A DNA stretch of 64,000 nucleotides from Nostoc sp. ATCC 43529 (lineage in GTDB: Bacteria > Cyanobacteriota > Cyanobacteriia > Cyanobacteriales > Nostocaceae), in the NCBI GenBank assembly GCA_003326205.1, contig LWTK01000034.1, positions 62,001 through 126,000 on the forward strand, read 5' to 3'. Under the pieces are notes generated by a model. That model worked only from the letters and a program-made list of their open reading frames with translations. It was not told where the DNA came from and searched no databases. Both the position numbers and the translations under genes were made by a program. The first letter of the stretch is position 1. Each line of letters starts with the position of its first letter. Below are positions 1 to 8,500 of this stretch, piece after piece.

Positions 1-407
1 GCCACTTTAACTATAGTGTGCGATCGCCTTCATTTTTAACCTCAAAAAATCTATTTCCGCGCAACTATTCTATCTCTGCATCGTCTTAAGAGATATCTAG
101 AGTTTTGGTAATCATTACAGCATAATTCAGCCTCTAGAAGTAAAACCAGCTTTATATCTACCGAACAGACGCATCGTTGTGTAGTTCACCTTCGTTGAAA
201 TCTGCTTTATTGAGTAAAGCTAATCAGCAAAAGGCTAATTACTCTATTATCTATTGCTGAGAAATTTGGGTAGGCATTTTTAAATTTTAGTTGTATTTTT
301 CAAAGGAATATTTCTGAGAAAAATTTCAATTAATGGGAACATAAAACTTCAGCAATTGTCTAATTAATTAACAGTAGAAAAAATAAATTTAAGGAAGTAA
401 AAAAGCA
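1..407. other. Intergenic leader before the SLH gene
   Basis: AT-rich DNA without a supportable gene. One HIP1-like site lies near base 22. The last 20 bases carry a purine-rich ribosome binding site (AAGGA at about 391-395) for the SLH-domain gene. No promoter could be assigned with confidence. Confidence 0.6.
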
Positions 408-1649
408 ATGTTTAGTTTAAATCGTTGGCAATCTGGAACAGCAGCACTCATGGCTTTAAGCGTCACAGTTGGAACTGTAGCACCCTTTGTGACAGCTGCA
501 CCTTCTTTTGCTCAAACTACTTTTTATGATGTTTCATCTAATTATTGGGCAGCACCATTTATTCAACAATTATCACAACGAGGTGTAATTGCCGGATTCC
601 CTGATGGTAGTTTCCGCCCTGAAGAAGCAGTAACACGCGCTCAATTTGCTGCTATGGTGAACAAAGCTTTCCAAAAAGCACAACAGCGATCGCCAATCAA
701 TTTTACTGATGTGCCTAGCAATTATTGGGGATACAGCGCCATTCAGCAAGCTTATACCATTGGTTTCTTATCAGGATATCCCGGTAATCGCTTTGAGCCT
801 AACCAAGCTATTCCCCGCCAACAAGTTTTAGTTTCCCTCGCTAACGGTTTGGAATATACTGCTAGCGGTAATACCGAAAGCACTCTGCAATACTTCAACG
901 ATGCTTCTAACATTGCTAGCTACGCCCGTAGCCCCATCGCTGCGGCGACTGAGAAGCAAATCGTGGTGAACTATCCCAATGTGAAGTTCCTCAATCCAAC
1001 TGCGACCGCGACTCGCGCCCAAGTAGCAGCTTTTATTTACCAAGCATTGGTTAGTTCTAATCAAGCCTCAGCAATTAACTCACCCTACATCGTAGCTCTT
1101 GGGAATACTACCCCAACACCTGTATCTGTAACAATTCCTCAAGGAACTGCTATCCCTGTCAAGTATGACAAGGCAGAAAAAATTCTGGTCACCAAGGACG
1201 AAACAGCACCTTTGACACTGACAGTATCCCAAAGCGTAGTTACCCAAGAAGGATCTGTGGTGATTCCTGCTGGTAGCCAAGTTATTGGTCAACTCAAACC
1301 TGCTACAGGCGGTTCTCAATTCGTTGCTGAAAAACTAGTTTTGACTACAGGTCAAGAATATCAACTTAACGCCAGTTCTGAAGTGATTACCAAGACTCAA
1401 ACCGTTAAAAAGGGTACTAGCACCGGATCGATTATTCAGAATACCGTGTTGGGCGCAGGAGCCGCCGCTGCGGTATCTGCCGTCACAGGCGATCGCGCCA
1501 TCGCCACAGAAGAAGTCTTGGGTGGTGCTGGTATCGGTGCGTTGATTGGTCTATTCTTCGGTAGAAATAGTGTTGACTTAATCGCAATTGACCCAAATAC
1601 CGATTTACAAATGACAATCAATCAAAACTTGTTGGTTTCACTTAGATAG
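408..1649 (+). CDS. S-layer homology (SLH) domain envelope protein
   Basis: The protein has a signal peptide (hydrophobic stretch about residues 10-35, ending near SFAQ). Two clear SLH repeats follow at about 39-88 and 98-148, each with the F.DV..NYW...I...G...G.P.G.F.P pattern, and a third, degenerate one lies at about 161-213. The SLH domains should bind peptidoglycan-linked polymer and anchor the protein in the envelope. The C-terminal third is beta-rich with a glycine/alanine-rich hydrophobic segment (about 345-385) that could insert in a membrane. This layout is common in cyanobacteria; it lacks the OprB-type barrel of the long SLH porins. AAGGA precedes the ATG. The gene ends just before an STRR repeat shared with the convergent kinase gene. 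Confidence 0.85.
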   Translation: MFSLNRWQSGTAALMALSVTVGTVAPFVTAAPSFAQTTFYDVSSNYWAAPFIQQLSQRGVIAGFPDGSFRPEEAVTRAQFAAMVNKAFQKAQQRSPINFTDVPSNYWGYSAIQQAYTIGFLSGYPGNRFEPNQAIPRQQVLVSLANGLEYTASGNTESTLQYFNDASNIASYARSPIAAATEKQIVVNYPNVKFLNPTATATRAQVAAFIYQALVSSNQASAINSPYIVALGNTTPTPVSVTIPQGTAIPVKYDKAEKILVTKDETAPLTLTVSQSVVTQEGSVVIPAGSQVIGQLKPATGGSQFVAEKLVLTTGQEYQLNASSEVITKTQTVKKGTSTGSIIQNTVLGAGAAAAVSAVTGDRAIATEEVLGGAGIGALIGLFFGRNSVDLIAIDPNTDLQMTINQNLLVSLR

Positions 1650-1740
1650 TCATTAGTCATTAGTCATTGGTCATTGGTTATTAGTCATTAGTAATTGGCA
1701 AATGACAAATGACTAATGACAACGGACAAATGACGAAAGA
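1650..1740. repeat. STRR-type heptamer repeat between convergent genes
   Basis: Degenerate 7-bp repeats (TCATTAG / TCATTGG on the top strand, then the complementary TGACAAA / TGACTAA form) fill the space between the SLH gene and the convergent kinase gene. The two halves are inverted, so the transcript could fold into a long hairpin and may end transcription from both sides. The same motif recurs near 8371, 10809, 16055 and 41206. Confidence 0.75.
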
Positions 1741-3087
1741 CTAATGACTTTCCGGTAACCAAATAATAAATGTAGTTCCCGGTCTATTAGGTGAAGTTAA
1801 TTTAGAGTTAATTGCAGGGCTGAAAACCTCGATTTCGCCCTGCATTTGTTCTATTAACTGTTTAGCGATCGCTAACCCCAAACCTGTACCGGGAATTTCT
1901 GTTTGCGCTTGTACGCCCCGGTAATGTCGTTCTCCAAGATGCTCTAAATCTTCAGCCGGAATGCCAGGGCCGTTGTCACTAATGACAATTCCTTGAAGAT
2001 TACCTTTTTGTTGCCCAGCCTGAATCAAAATTCTACCACCACTAGGAGTGTATTTCAATGCATTATCGATGATGTTATTTAAAACTTCTCGTAATGCTTT
2101 GATGTTGGCACGTACTAAGGGTAAATTGTGCTTAAATTCGGTTATCAGTTTTAGTTTACGCTCTTGTGCTATTGCTTTAGCTGATATTAATAATGGTTCT
2201 AATATATCTGCTACCGAGCAATCAACAGCTTTGTCTCCGGTTCCTGGCAATAAAAGGGGGGGCTTGGCATCTTTTTGCACAGATGCTTCTACAAATACTT
2301 CATTTGGCAGATGTAATGGCGCTAAATCTGTGTCTACCAAGTCAATTACTTGCTCAAATTGTTGGAGTAATTCTTGTAGGCGATCGCTTTCTCGCACGAT
2401 GCTATTTGCTACATCTCGATTAGTATCTGCCGGTCGCAATCGCTTTAATAAAAGTTTACCAAAAGTCCGTAATGCTGTTAACGGGTTACGAAACTGATGC
2501 AACAGGTTATCTAACAAATCCTGCTGTTTTTCTTGAAGAATTTGTTGTTCGTGGAGTTGGTGTTGTAACCATGCTCGTCGCTGATCTAAAATGCAAGCGA
2601 TCGCTAGTGTTTGGGCTATGTGTTGAATCTGACTTTGCTCGTGTTCATTCCATTCTCGGTCTTTTCTACCAGTTACTAGCAACCCCATCATCACCCCTTC
2701 ATAAACCAAAGGTAAAACAATTTGGTTACCGCTCAGTAGATATTCCTCTTGTAAATGAGGCCCAGATGCATCCGGTATCTGAGATTCCGGCGACGAAGTT
2801 GAAGAATCCAATCCTGGTGTTAATAACCTTTGGTGATGATTGGGTAATACCAATCCATTACCAACTCGAAGCTGCTTAGGTAATGTGGCGGCACTTTCCT
2901 CTGCTTGCGGTAATAATGCTGTTTCCGGATAAATCATTACAGGAATCAGTTTTGCCTCACCAGAGGGAGTTTCTACTAATTCTTGTGTTAGGTACACAAT
3001 ACTTAAAGTTGCTCCCAGCCCTTGGGCCAGCAGTGCTATTTGCTCTCGGCACAGAGCAAGAAAATCAGAACTGGCAGACATTAACAT
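1741..3087 (-). CDS. GAF-domain sensor histidine kinase
   Basis: Residues about 1-170 look like a GAF-type sensory domain. A HisKA dimerisation domain follows, with the phospho-accepting His in the H-box (HQFRNPLTAL) near residue 198. The C-terminus is a HATPase_c domain with N-box (NNIIDNALKYTPSGG), G1 (DNGPGIP) and G2 (GTGLGLAI) motifs, so the enzyme should be catalytically competent. There is no transmembrane segment, so it is a soluble kinase. No response regulator is adjacent, making it an orphan kinase. The signal it senses cannot be read from sequence. An alternative ATG lies two codons downstream of the chosen start. Confidence 0.9.
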   Translation of the reverse strand: MLMSASSDFLALCREQIALLAQGLGATLSIVYLTQELVETPSGEAKLIPVMIYPETALLPQAEESAATLPKQLRVGNGLVLPNHHQRLLTPGLDSSTSSPESQIPDASGPHLQEEYLLSGNQIVLPLVYEGVMMGLLVTGRKDREWNEHEQSQIQHIAQTLAIACILDQRRAWLQHQLHEQQILQEKQQDLLDNLLHQFRNPLTALRTFGKLLLKRLRPADTNRDVANSIVRESDRLQELLQQFEQVIDLVDTDLAPLHLPNEVFVEASVQKDAKPPLLLPGTGDKAVDCSVADILEPLLISAKAIAQERKLKLITEFKHNLPLVRANIKALREVLNNIIDNALKYTPSGGRILIQAGQQKGNLQGIVISDNGPGIPAEDLEHLGERHYRGVQAQTEIPGTGLGLAIAKQLIEQMQGEIEVFSPAINSKLTSPNRPGTTFIIWLPESH

Positions 3088-3375
3088 TTTTTAGCTCTTG
3101 CTCAAGATTACAGATTATGAGGCATGATTTAAGAGAGGATAGCTAGTTTTTACCTCATTGTTTTAATACAGCTTAACTGAAATCTTCTGAGTGATGTTTT
3201 GTACCAGCGGATTATTATCCTGAGAAAGTTTTGTTTTATCTATACCTCTAAAGATATTAATTTTATTGGATCAAAAGTTAAAAAACTATTGATTTTTTGA
3301 ACTAGAACTTCTATAATTACGACGGATTTTGTAGCTATCACTACAATCTATAGCTTGAAAGAGGAGGACAATAGG

Positions 3376-3693
3376 TTGGCAAGGAGACGCAAAAGAAAAA
3401 GTCGTCGTCGTCAGGAAGGACGGCGCATTCTGGAACATGTGCCTCAATATAGCATCGAGAGTGGTGAAGAAAAACCTGTGACAGCAGCGAGAAGGTTCAT
3501 TCAAGCTGAAGGTATCTTGCCACCGGCACTTCTACTCGTAAAGCGAAACGAACACACCACAGACCGCTATTTCTGGGCAGAAAAGGGACTGTTTGGTGCC
3601 CAATACGTAGAGGAAAACCATTTCTTGTTTCCTAGCCTGAGGACTTTAGAGGCTCCTACAGGTCAAGAAACCCTTGCTTTAGCTGCTCGATAA
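3376..3693 (+). CDS. DUF3155 family protein (cyanobacterial, basic N-terminus)
   Basis: The roughly 105-residue protein starts with a dense Arg/Lys block (ARRRKRKSRRR) and matches the cyanobacteria-specific DUF3155 family as I remember it. The role is unknown; the basic head suggests nucleic acid or ribosome contact (inference). I chose the TTG at 3376 because an excellent Shine-Dalgarno sequence, GAGGAGG at 3361-3367, lies 8 nt upstream. An earlier in-frame TTG at 3355 would place that SD inside the gene and add seven residues that do not look like the family. No long T-run terminator was seen downstream. Confidence 0.75.
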   Translation: MARRRKRKSRRRQEGRRILEHVPQYSIESGEEKPVTAARRFIQAEGILPPALLLVKRNEHTTDRYFWAEKGLFGAQYVEENHFLFPSLRTLEAPTGQETLALAAR

Positions 3694-4141
3694 GAAATTG
3701 GTCATCTCAGGCATTGAATGTGGCCCTTGACTATTAATTAACTGGCAAAATTGCTAAGTTTATGCAAAATTTAATTTTTTTTTAGTTTGTAGGTGATTTG
3801 CCAGTCAACCTATTCTGGGCATTTGAAAAGTCAATATGTGTCAAACCACGCTAGTTTGCATGGTTTGGTACTTGTCTCTAAAGATGTACAAAGGAGCGGA
3901 TATGGAGCCAAGCGCATCCAAAAGCGCTAGTGAAGTTGCGCTCTTATCCAAATACATTGGAAGACAAGCTCTGTCAAAGAATTGAAATGAATTCAAATTT
4001 TTACCCACAACACAAGTTATGGATAAAGTTGGCAAAGCAACAGTCTTGATTTCCTCCTTACTACTTTTCATTGCCTCAAGAGTAGGTCAGGTCAGAAAGG
4101 GAACACCTCATAAGTTAAGAGATGGTCATAAAAACCAACAA
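3694..4141. other. Intergenic region, no supported gene
   Basis: About 450 bases between DUF3155 and the CCB1-like gene. A 9-bp inverted repeat (ACTGGCAAA near 3740, TTTGCCAGT near 3796) encloses a T-run. A 76-codon minus-strand frame (3841-4071) is open but has no recognisable family. Confidence 0.5.
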
Positions 4142-4672
4142 TTATTCACCAGCCTTTAACTGTAGAGTCCTCCGTAACTCAGTGAGTTCATCTCGATGGG
4201 CAACTACAGTAACCTTGCTTGAGGGGGTTTGTTCGCTCTGAGTTGTTTCCACTTTGAGCAAAACCTTCTCAAGTCTTCCAGATTTTTTCCAATAAAAAAC
4301 ACCACTCAAAGGTGACAGCAGCACCAGAGCTAGAATAAACCTACTCAGGTTAGGAAAAAGTAGGTATACAACTAGTGACAGGCAAACAATACCAGTAGCT
4401 GCCAGTAGGGTGAGGAATATAGCTAAAAACCAGCTAGGGCGAACATTACCTTCAAAAGTCACTTGGTTTTGTTCTCGGTCTACCGCTGCCACTCGGTAAG
4501 ACCGCGATCGAAAATACTCTCTTAATTGAGACATGAAAGCGGCTTCGTCTTGTTCGGATACTAAGTGTGCTGTCTCTGTACGGTCTTTAGTCGAAGCACG
4601 AATAAAGAAAAACAGCCCAACCGATAACAACAAGGTTAGCAGCAAGGTAGATGGCAGAATAGGAGTATCCAT
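4142..4672 (-). CDS. CCB1-like cofactor assembly protein (DUF3529)
   Basis: 176-residue membrane protein with an N-terminal hydrophobic helix (about 7-24) and two further segments (about 80-105 and 110-128). The pattern (short lumenal N-terminus, helix ending FFIRASTKDRT, a domain with NQVTFEG..RPSW, then a helix pair) is that of the cyanobacterial and chloroplast CCB1 family. CCB proteins help attach haem c(i) covalently to cytochrome b6 of the b6f complex (established for the family); this gene's part in that is inferred. It lies 52 bp downstream of the padR-like gene on the same strand and could be co-transcribed. Confidence 0.75.
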   Translation of the reverse strand: MDTPILPSTLLLTLLLSVGLFFFIRASTKDRTETAHLVSEQDEAAFMSQLREYFRSRSYRVAAVDREQNQVTFEGNVRPSWFLAIFLTLLAATGIVCLSLVVYLLFPNLSRFILALVLLSPLSGVFYWKKSGRLEKVLLKVETTQSEQTPSSKVTVVAHRDELTELRRTLQLKAGE

Positions 4673-4724
4673 AAATAATTGTTATTGTTTGACTGGAGGA
4701 GATTTATTCATTATCAATTATTCG

Positions 4725-5072
4725 TTACTTTGTTCGCCCGTTGATGTAGTCTTGCCAAAGAAAAGCTAAATTCTGCGCTTGAACTTGCCATTCTGGAGAA
4801 ACTTGGTACATCCGCCTGGGGCGTCCCCGTCCCTCAAGTTTTTTCCAATATCCATTAATTGCCCTTTCGTCTTCCAGAAACTTGATTGCACTGTAAAGTA
4901 CAGTATCCGAAAGCCTATAGGTAGGATATTCAGTTTCTAATCGTTGGATTAACTCGGTGCCGTAGGATTCACCTTCTAACAAAATCGACAGTATGTAACA
5001 AACTGCTAATTCCTGACAAAGGTAAGTTGGCGGAGGATTTTCAAAGAATTGATATATATCCTCAAGTTTCAT
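4725..5072 (-). CDS. PadR family transcriptional regulator
   Basis: 115 residues containing one PadR-type winged helix: CYILSILLEGESYGTELIQRL (about 25-45) is the usual first helix pair and the wing carries GRGRPRRMYQVS (about 80-91). The C-terminal dimerisation helix is short, as in the small PadR subgroup. These proteins repress promoters until a ligand or stress releases them. A strong dyad (5127-5138) sits 55-66 nt upstream of the start codon, suggesting autoregulation. The next gene on the strand is the CCB1-like gene, so its control may extend to b6f assembly (inference). Confidence 0.9.
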   Translation of the reverse strand: MKLEDIYQFFENPPPTYLCQELAVCYILSILLEGESYGTELIQRLETEYPTYRLSDTVLYSAIKFLEDERAINGYWKKLEGRGRPRRMYQVSPEWQVQAQNLAFLWQDYINGRTK

Positions 5073-5126
5073 GGTTAGGGAATGGCTAAAAAAATGCCTT
5101 AGGGTAAGGTCTACAATCCTCGTAGT

Positions 5127-5138
5127 CAGTATATACTG
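5127..5138. promoter_or_regulatory. Candidate PadR operator palindrome
   Basis: CAGTATATACTG is a perfect 12-bp palindrome, flanked by GTAG on the left and CTAC on the right (offset by one base), so the dyad extends to about 21 bp. It lies 55-66 nt before the PadR start codon, where an autoregulatory operator would be expected. No other such dyad was noticed nearby. Confidence 0.4.
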
Positions 5139-5142
5139 CTAC

Positions 5143-5722
5143 TCTTAAATGAGTAATATATAAAGCTACTTAAGCTAGATTTCCAAAGCGAAAACACCAA
5201 ATGATTACCCACGCCTTTGAAGTTGTGGGAATAGTTCGTGAGTTTCAGGGTACAAGATAGTATGCTCCTACCCAAGCTAAATCAGGTATGGTGAGGAGGA
5301 AACACACAGTAGCAAAGTCACTGTTTTGGTGTTAAGCGATGCCGAGTTTCTTAGAACTGCTTAAGCAATAAGATGCCATCGAAGAAATTTTACAGGTAAA
5401 ATGCTATTTTGTCTGTAGAACTTAATAAACACTTTTTTTTACAGTGATTTTCCCAATGCAAATTTTAAAAATTTAAGCTAAAGGATATGTGTAAGTTCAA
5501 ACTGGTACATTTGTAAACACACCAGGGTAGTAAATATTAATAATTTTTTAGGCTTGAGATCCTCTTGTGCTATCTGGTAAATGTGATAGTAAATTTCTCA
5601 AAAAAAATTAGGGCATTGGGCATGGGGCATTGGGCATTGGTTTATTGCCCGCGTCCTTGCGTCTCCCCATCTCGCCATCTCCCCATTTACCTTAAAAGCA
5701 CCTAGCAAATTGGTGATTTAGT
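5143..5722. other. Intergenic region with low-complexity repeats
   Basis: No gene seen. Around 5608-5695 it holds STRR-type DNA (GGGCATT/GGGGCAT repeats followed by CGTCTCCCCATCTC-like repeats) directly before the DUF3611 gene. The remainder is AT-rich and featureless to my reading. Confidence 0.55.
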
Positions 5723-6301
5723 ATGTCACAAACTCCCGATGCCCCATCGTCTTCCTCTAATCTCAGGGCAATTGCCCAAACCTTTCGCCTTGCAGGTTGG
5801 ATTAGCTTTTGGATTCAGCTAGTACTTGGTGTTGTTTCTGGCATAATTGTCCTGTTGTTCGGAATCTTTAATCAAAGAGCTGGCAGCCCTAGTAACAATC
5901 CTGGGACTGGCTTTGGTGTATTTTTAGCAGTTTGTGGATTGGTGATTTTAGGTGTGGGAATTTACTTAGCTTACCGTTACACCAGAATTGGTAGGCAACT
6001 GGAATCCTCCAATCCCAGCAACCGCCCTCGCAAAAGCGAGACTGTGCAAATATTACGCTTAGGATTGTGGGTGAATTTAGGCGGAACGCTGGTGACTCTT
6101 TTGGGGGCGCAAGCTATTGTTGGTACGCTGGTAGCAAGATCTATATCTCCTCAAGCGATAACTACCCAATTTTTTGACCCCACTCGAATTATTAGCGGTC
6201 TAGATATGCTTGTTGTACAGGCAAACACTAACACTGTCTCAGCCCACTTTGCAGGGCTGGTCGCGTCCCTTTGGCTACTTAATCGCATCAATAAACCGTA
6301 A
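5723..6301 (+). CDS. DUF3611 / TIC21-like membrane protein
   Basis: 192 residues with four predicted membrane helices (about 26-48, 65-84, 113-135, 160-185) and a short hydrophilic N-terminus. The layout and motifs such as ARSISPQ resemble DUF3611, the family that includes plastid TIC21/PIC1, which is implicated in protein import or iron transport at the chloroplast inner envelope. The cyanobacterial function is not settled. The ATG follows a stretch of STRR repeat with no strong SD. Confidence 0.75.
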   Translation: MSQTPDAPSSSSNLRAIAQTFRLAGWISFWIQLVLGVVSGIIVLLFGIFNQRAGSPSNNPGTGFGVFLAVCGLVILGVGIYLAYRYTRIGRQLESSNPSNRPRKSETVQILRLGLWVNLGGTLVTLLGAQAIVGTLVARSISPQAITTQFFDPTRIISGLDMLVVQANTNTVSAHFAGLVASLWLLNRINKP

Positions 6302-6727
6302 TCAAGCCGAGTTAAGACCAAAAATTAAGCTAAAAATCTATACTTCTGTTTACTAATTTTCTGTATAAGTTTCTCCCATTCTTAGCTCGACTTTATCCAA
6401 AATTAAGAACTCGGCTTTCTTGATTCGCCAAAAATCCTGGCTTTTTGGGAAATACTTTTTCCATATCACTGATTTGCGCTCAAGTCCAAAAACTAAAACT
6501 ACCTTTCCACAATGGTTTCAGCGCCATGTTTTGGGTTTCGTAAAAATGGATAAAGTCGAGCTTAGTAGGTTACATACCAAATAATTCAAATGTGTTTGTA
6601 GTGCTTTTCCGAAATTTTCAAAATACAACGTGAAGAGTAACATCAGTTGCTCATATTAACATCCACCTAGAAGGTGATATCTGAACTATTATCAGATGAA
6701 ATTAATTTGGATTGGAAGTGTTGCACT
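6302..6727. other. Intergenic region with inverted repeats
   Basis: No gene. It contains the 177-bp element with 15-bp inverted ends described separately (6385-6561) and a second inverted pair, AAGCCGAGTT at 6304-6313 and AACTCGGCTT at 6408-6417. Confidence 0.5.
6385..6561. mobile_element. MITE-like element with 15-bp perfect terminal inverted repeats
   Basis: GCTCGACTTTATCCA at 6385-6399 is perfectly inverted at 6547-6561. The flanks share TTA on both sides (6382-6384 and 6562-6564), a possible 3-bp target duplication. The 177-bp interior has no coding frame. Size and ends fit a non-autonomous element, but no transposase or second copy is in the window. Confidence 0.45.
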
Positions 6728-6928
6728 ATGAAAAAATTAGAAATTTGGAAATTTGGTATACAAGTATTTTTTAGTACCCTAATGATTGGATTGTGTAGTT
6801 CCTTAATATTTATGGAGCGCCAGAATAGTCAAAACCAAGCAGTGTACTGGAGTGGTTTATCCGGTGTACTTGCTTACTGGCTACCTTCACCTGCCAGTGC
6901 TGGGGAGTCTAGAAAATCAGAGGATTAA
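6728..6928 (+). CDS. Small single-helix membrane protein, unknown function
   Basis: 66 residues. The ATG at 6728 is preferred over an in-frame GTG at 6674 because GGAAG (6715-6719) lies 8 nt upstream and MKKLEIWKF begins a typical membrane-protein N-terminus. There is one hydrophobic helix (about 8-26), then a second weakly hydrophobic stretch (YWSGLSGVLAYWLPSP). No family with known function is recognised. A stem-loop at 6967-6992 follows the gene. Confidence 0.55.
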   Translation: MKKLEIWKFGIQVFFSTLMIGLCSSLIFMERQNSQNQAVYWSGLSGVLAYWLPSPASAGESRKSED

Positions 6929-6966
6929 CACTAAATTGGGATTTAAATTTTGGATTTAAATTTTTA

Positions 6967-7000
6967 TTGCCCTGGCAAGATTGGCAGGGCAAAATTTTTA
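6967..7000 (+). terminator. Probable intrinsic terminator before serS
   Basis: TTGCCCTG (6967-6974) pairs with CAGGGCAA (6985-6992), followed by AATTTTTA. An 8-bp GC-containing stem with a 10-nt loop and T-rich tail fits termination of the small membrane gene upstream. Confidence 0.5.
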
Positions 7001-7088
7001 TGTTTGCTTTTCTGGTCATAGCAAGGCAAAATCAGTATATGCTGGGGTGTTGGCATGAAGATAATAGGCTAAAAACTGAGAAAAATCT

Positions 7089-8369
7089 GTGCTGGATATC
7101 AAGCAAATACGGGAAAATCCGCAATTAGTTCAAGAACGATTGAACAGTCGTAGTGGTAAATACGACATTGAACCGATATTACAGTTAGACCGACAACAAC
7201 GGGAATTAGAGGGGACGCGCAGTCAACTCCAAGCCCGTAGCAACGAAATTGGGAAAATTGTCGGGCAAAAGCTCAAGTCTGGTATCAATGCTCAAGACCC
7301 AGAAATTCAAGCTTTGCGGGATGAAGGTAACTCTGTCAAAGCTAAATTGAGCGAACTAGAACCCCAAGAAAAAGACCTCAAAGCTGAAATTACCCAGCTT
7401 GTTTTAGCACTTCCCAACTTACCAAGCGACTCTACACCCATTGGCAAAAGCGAGGAAGATAACGTAGAAGTGCGGCGTTGGGGTGATGAGTATCTTCCCC
7501 AAAACCCGGATATTCTGCCTCATTGGGAAATAGCTGAAAAGCTAGGTATTCTTAACGTTGAGCGAGCTGTAAAGGTTGCCCAAAGTCGCTTTGTGACATT
7601 GATAGGCGCTGGCGCAGCACTGGAGAGGGCGTTAATTCATTTTATGCTGAGTGTCCATACCCAAGCTGGGTATGTGGAAATTAGTCCACCGCTGTTGGTG
7701 AATACCAATTCATTGACGGCGACTGGTCAGTTACCTAAGTTTGCAGAAGAAAGCTTTAAGTGCGCTGATGACGACTTGTGGCTAATTCCTACAGCCGAAG
7801 TTCCAGTTACTAACCTCTATCGAGGCGAAATTCTCACTGCTGAAGATTTGCCTATCTACCACTGTGCTTATACCCCTTGTTTTCGTCGGGAAGCTGGTAG
7901 TTATGGGCGCGATATGCGGGGTTTAATTCGCCTGCATCAATTCAACAAAGTCGAACTGGTGAAATTTGTCGAACCCAGCAGTTCTTTTGATGAACTAGAA
8001 AAATTGGTGGGGAGTGCAGAATCAATTTTACAGGCTTTGCAGTTGCCTTATCGAGTGATGAATCTCAGTAGTGGGGATTTGGGGTTTGCTTCCGCTAAAA
8101 CATACGATTTAGAGGTTTGGTTGCCTTCTTCTGGCAAATATCGTGAAATTTCCAGTTGCTCTAATACTGTAGACTTTCAGGCGCGACGGGCTGATATTCG
8201 TTTCAAAGAGGCGGGGAAGAAAGGCACACAGTTTGTGCATACTCTCAACGGTTCAGGTTTGGCAGTGGGACGAACGATGGCAGCAATTTTGGAAAATTAT
8301 CAACAACCCGATGGAACAGTGAGGATACCAGAAGCGCTGCAACCATACTTGGGGCGTGAAGTGCTGTAA
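7089..8369 (+). CDS. serS: Seryl-tRNA synthetase
   Basis: 426 residues, the normal bacterial length. An N-terminal long antiparallel coiled coil (about 30-100), used to grip the long variable arm of tRNA-Ser, is followed by the class II catalytic core: motif 2 around [22 protein letters not shown] (start about residue 265) and motif 3 around [16 protein letters not shown] (about 385-400). It charges tRNA-Ser with serine (and serves selenocysteine where used). The start codon is GTG at 7089 ([10 protein letters not shown] is the conserved N-terminus). Stand-alone gene on the plus strand ahead of rseP. Confidence 0.97.
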   Translation: MLDIKQIRENPQLVQERLNSRSGKYDIEPILQLDRQQRELEGTRSQLQARSNEIGKIVGQKLKSGINAQDPEIQALRDEGNSVKAKLSELEPQEKDLKAEITQLVLALPNLPSDSTPIGKSEEDNVEVRRWGDEYLPQNPDILPHWEIAEKLGILNVERAVKVAQSRFVTLIGAGAALERALIHFMLSVHTQAGYVEISPPLLVNTNSLTATGQLPKFAEESFKCADDDLWLIPTAEVPVTNLYRGEILTAEDLPIYHCAYTPCFRREAGSYGRDMRGLIRLHQFNKVELVKFVEPSSSFDELEKLVGSAESILQALQLPYRVMNLSSGDLGFASAKTYDLEVWLPSSGKYREISSCSNTVDFQARRADIRFKEAGKKGTQFVHTLNGSGLAVGRTMAAILENYQQPDGTVRIPEALQPYLGREVL

Positions 8370-8370
8370 T

Positions 8371-8460
8371 TAGTCATTAGTCATTAGTCATTGGTCATTT
8401 GTCATTACTCATTTACCAATGCCCTATGCCCAATGCCCTATGCCCAATGCCCAATTAGAA
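8371..8460. repeat. STRR-type repeats between serS and rseP
   Basis: TCATTAG/TCATTGG heptamers are followed by repeated CCCAATGCCCTATG units. Same class of degenerate heptamer repeat as at 1650-1740; no coding potential. Confidence 0.7.
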
Positions 8461-8500
8461 TGGAGATAACCATAGCTTAATATCTTCACTAATTTGCTTT

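Noticed and set aside
3841..4071. 76-codon minus-strand open frame between DUF3155 and the CCB1-like gene
   Set aside because: No recognisable family or domain; the only SD-like GAGG is too close to the ATG. Could be real but not supportable.
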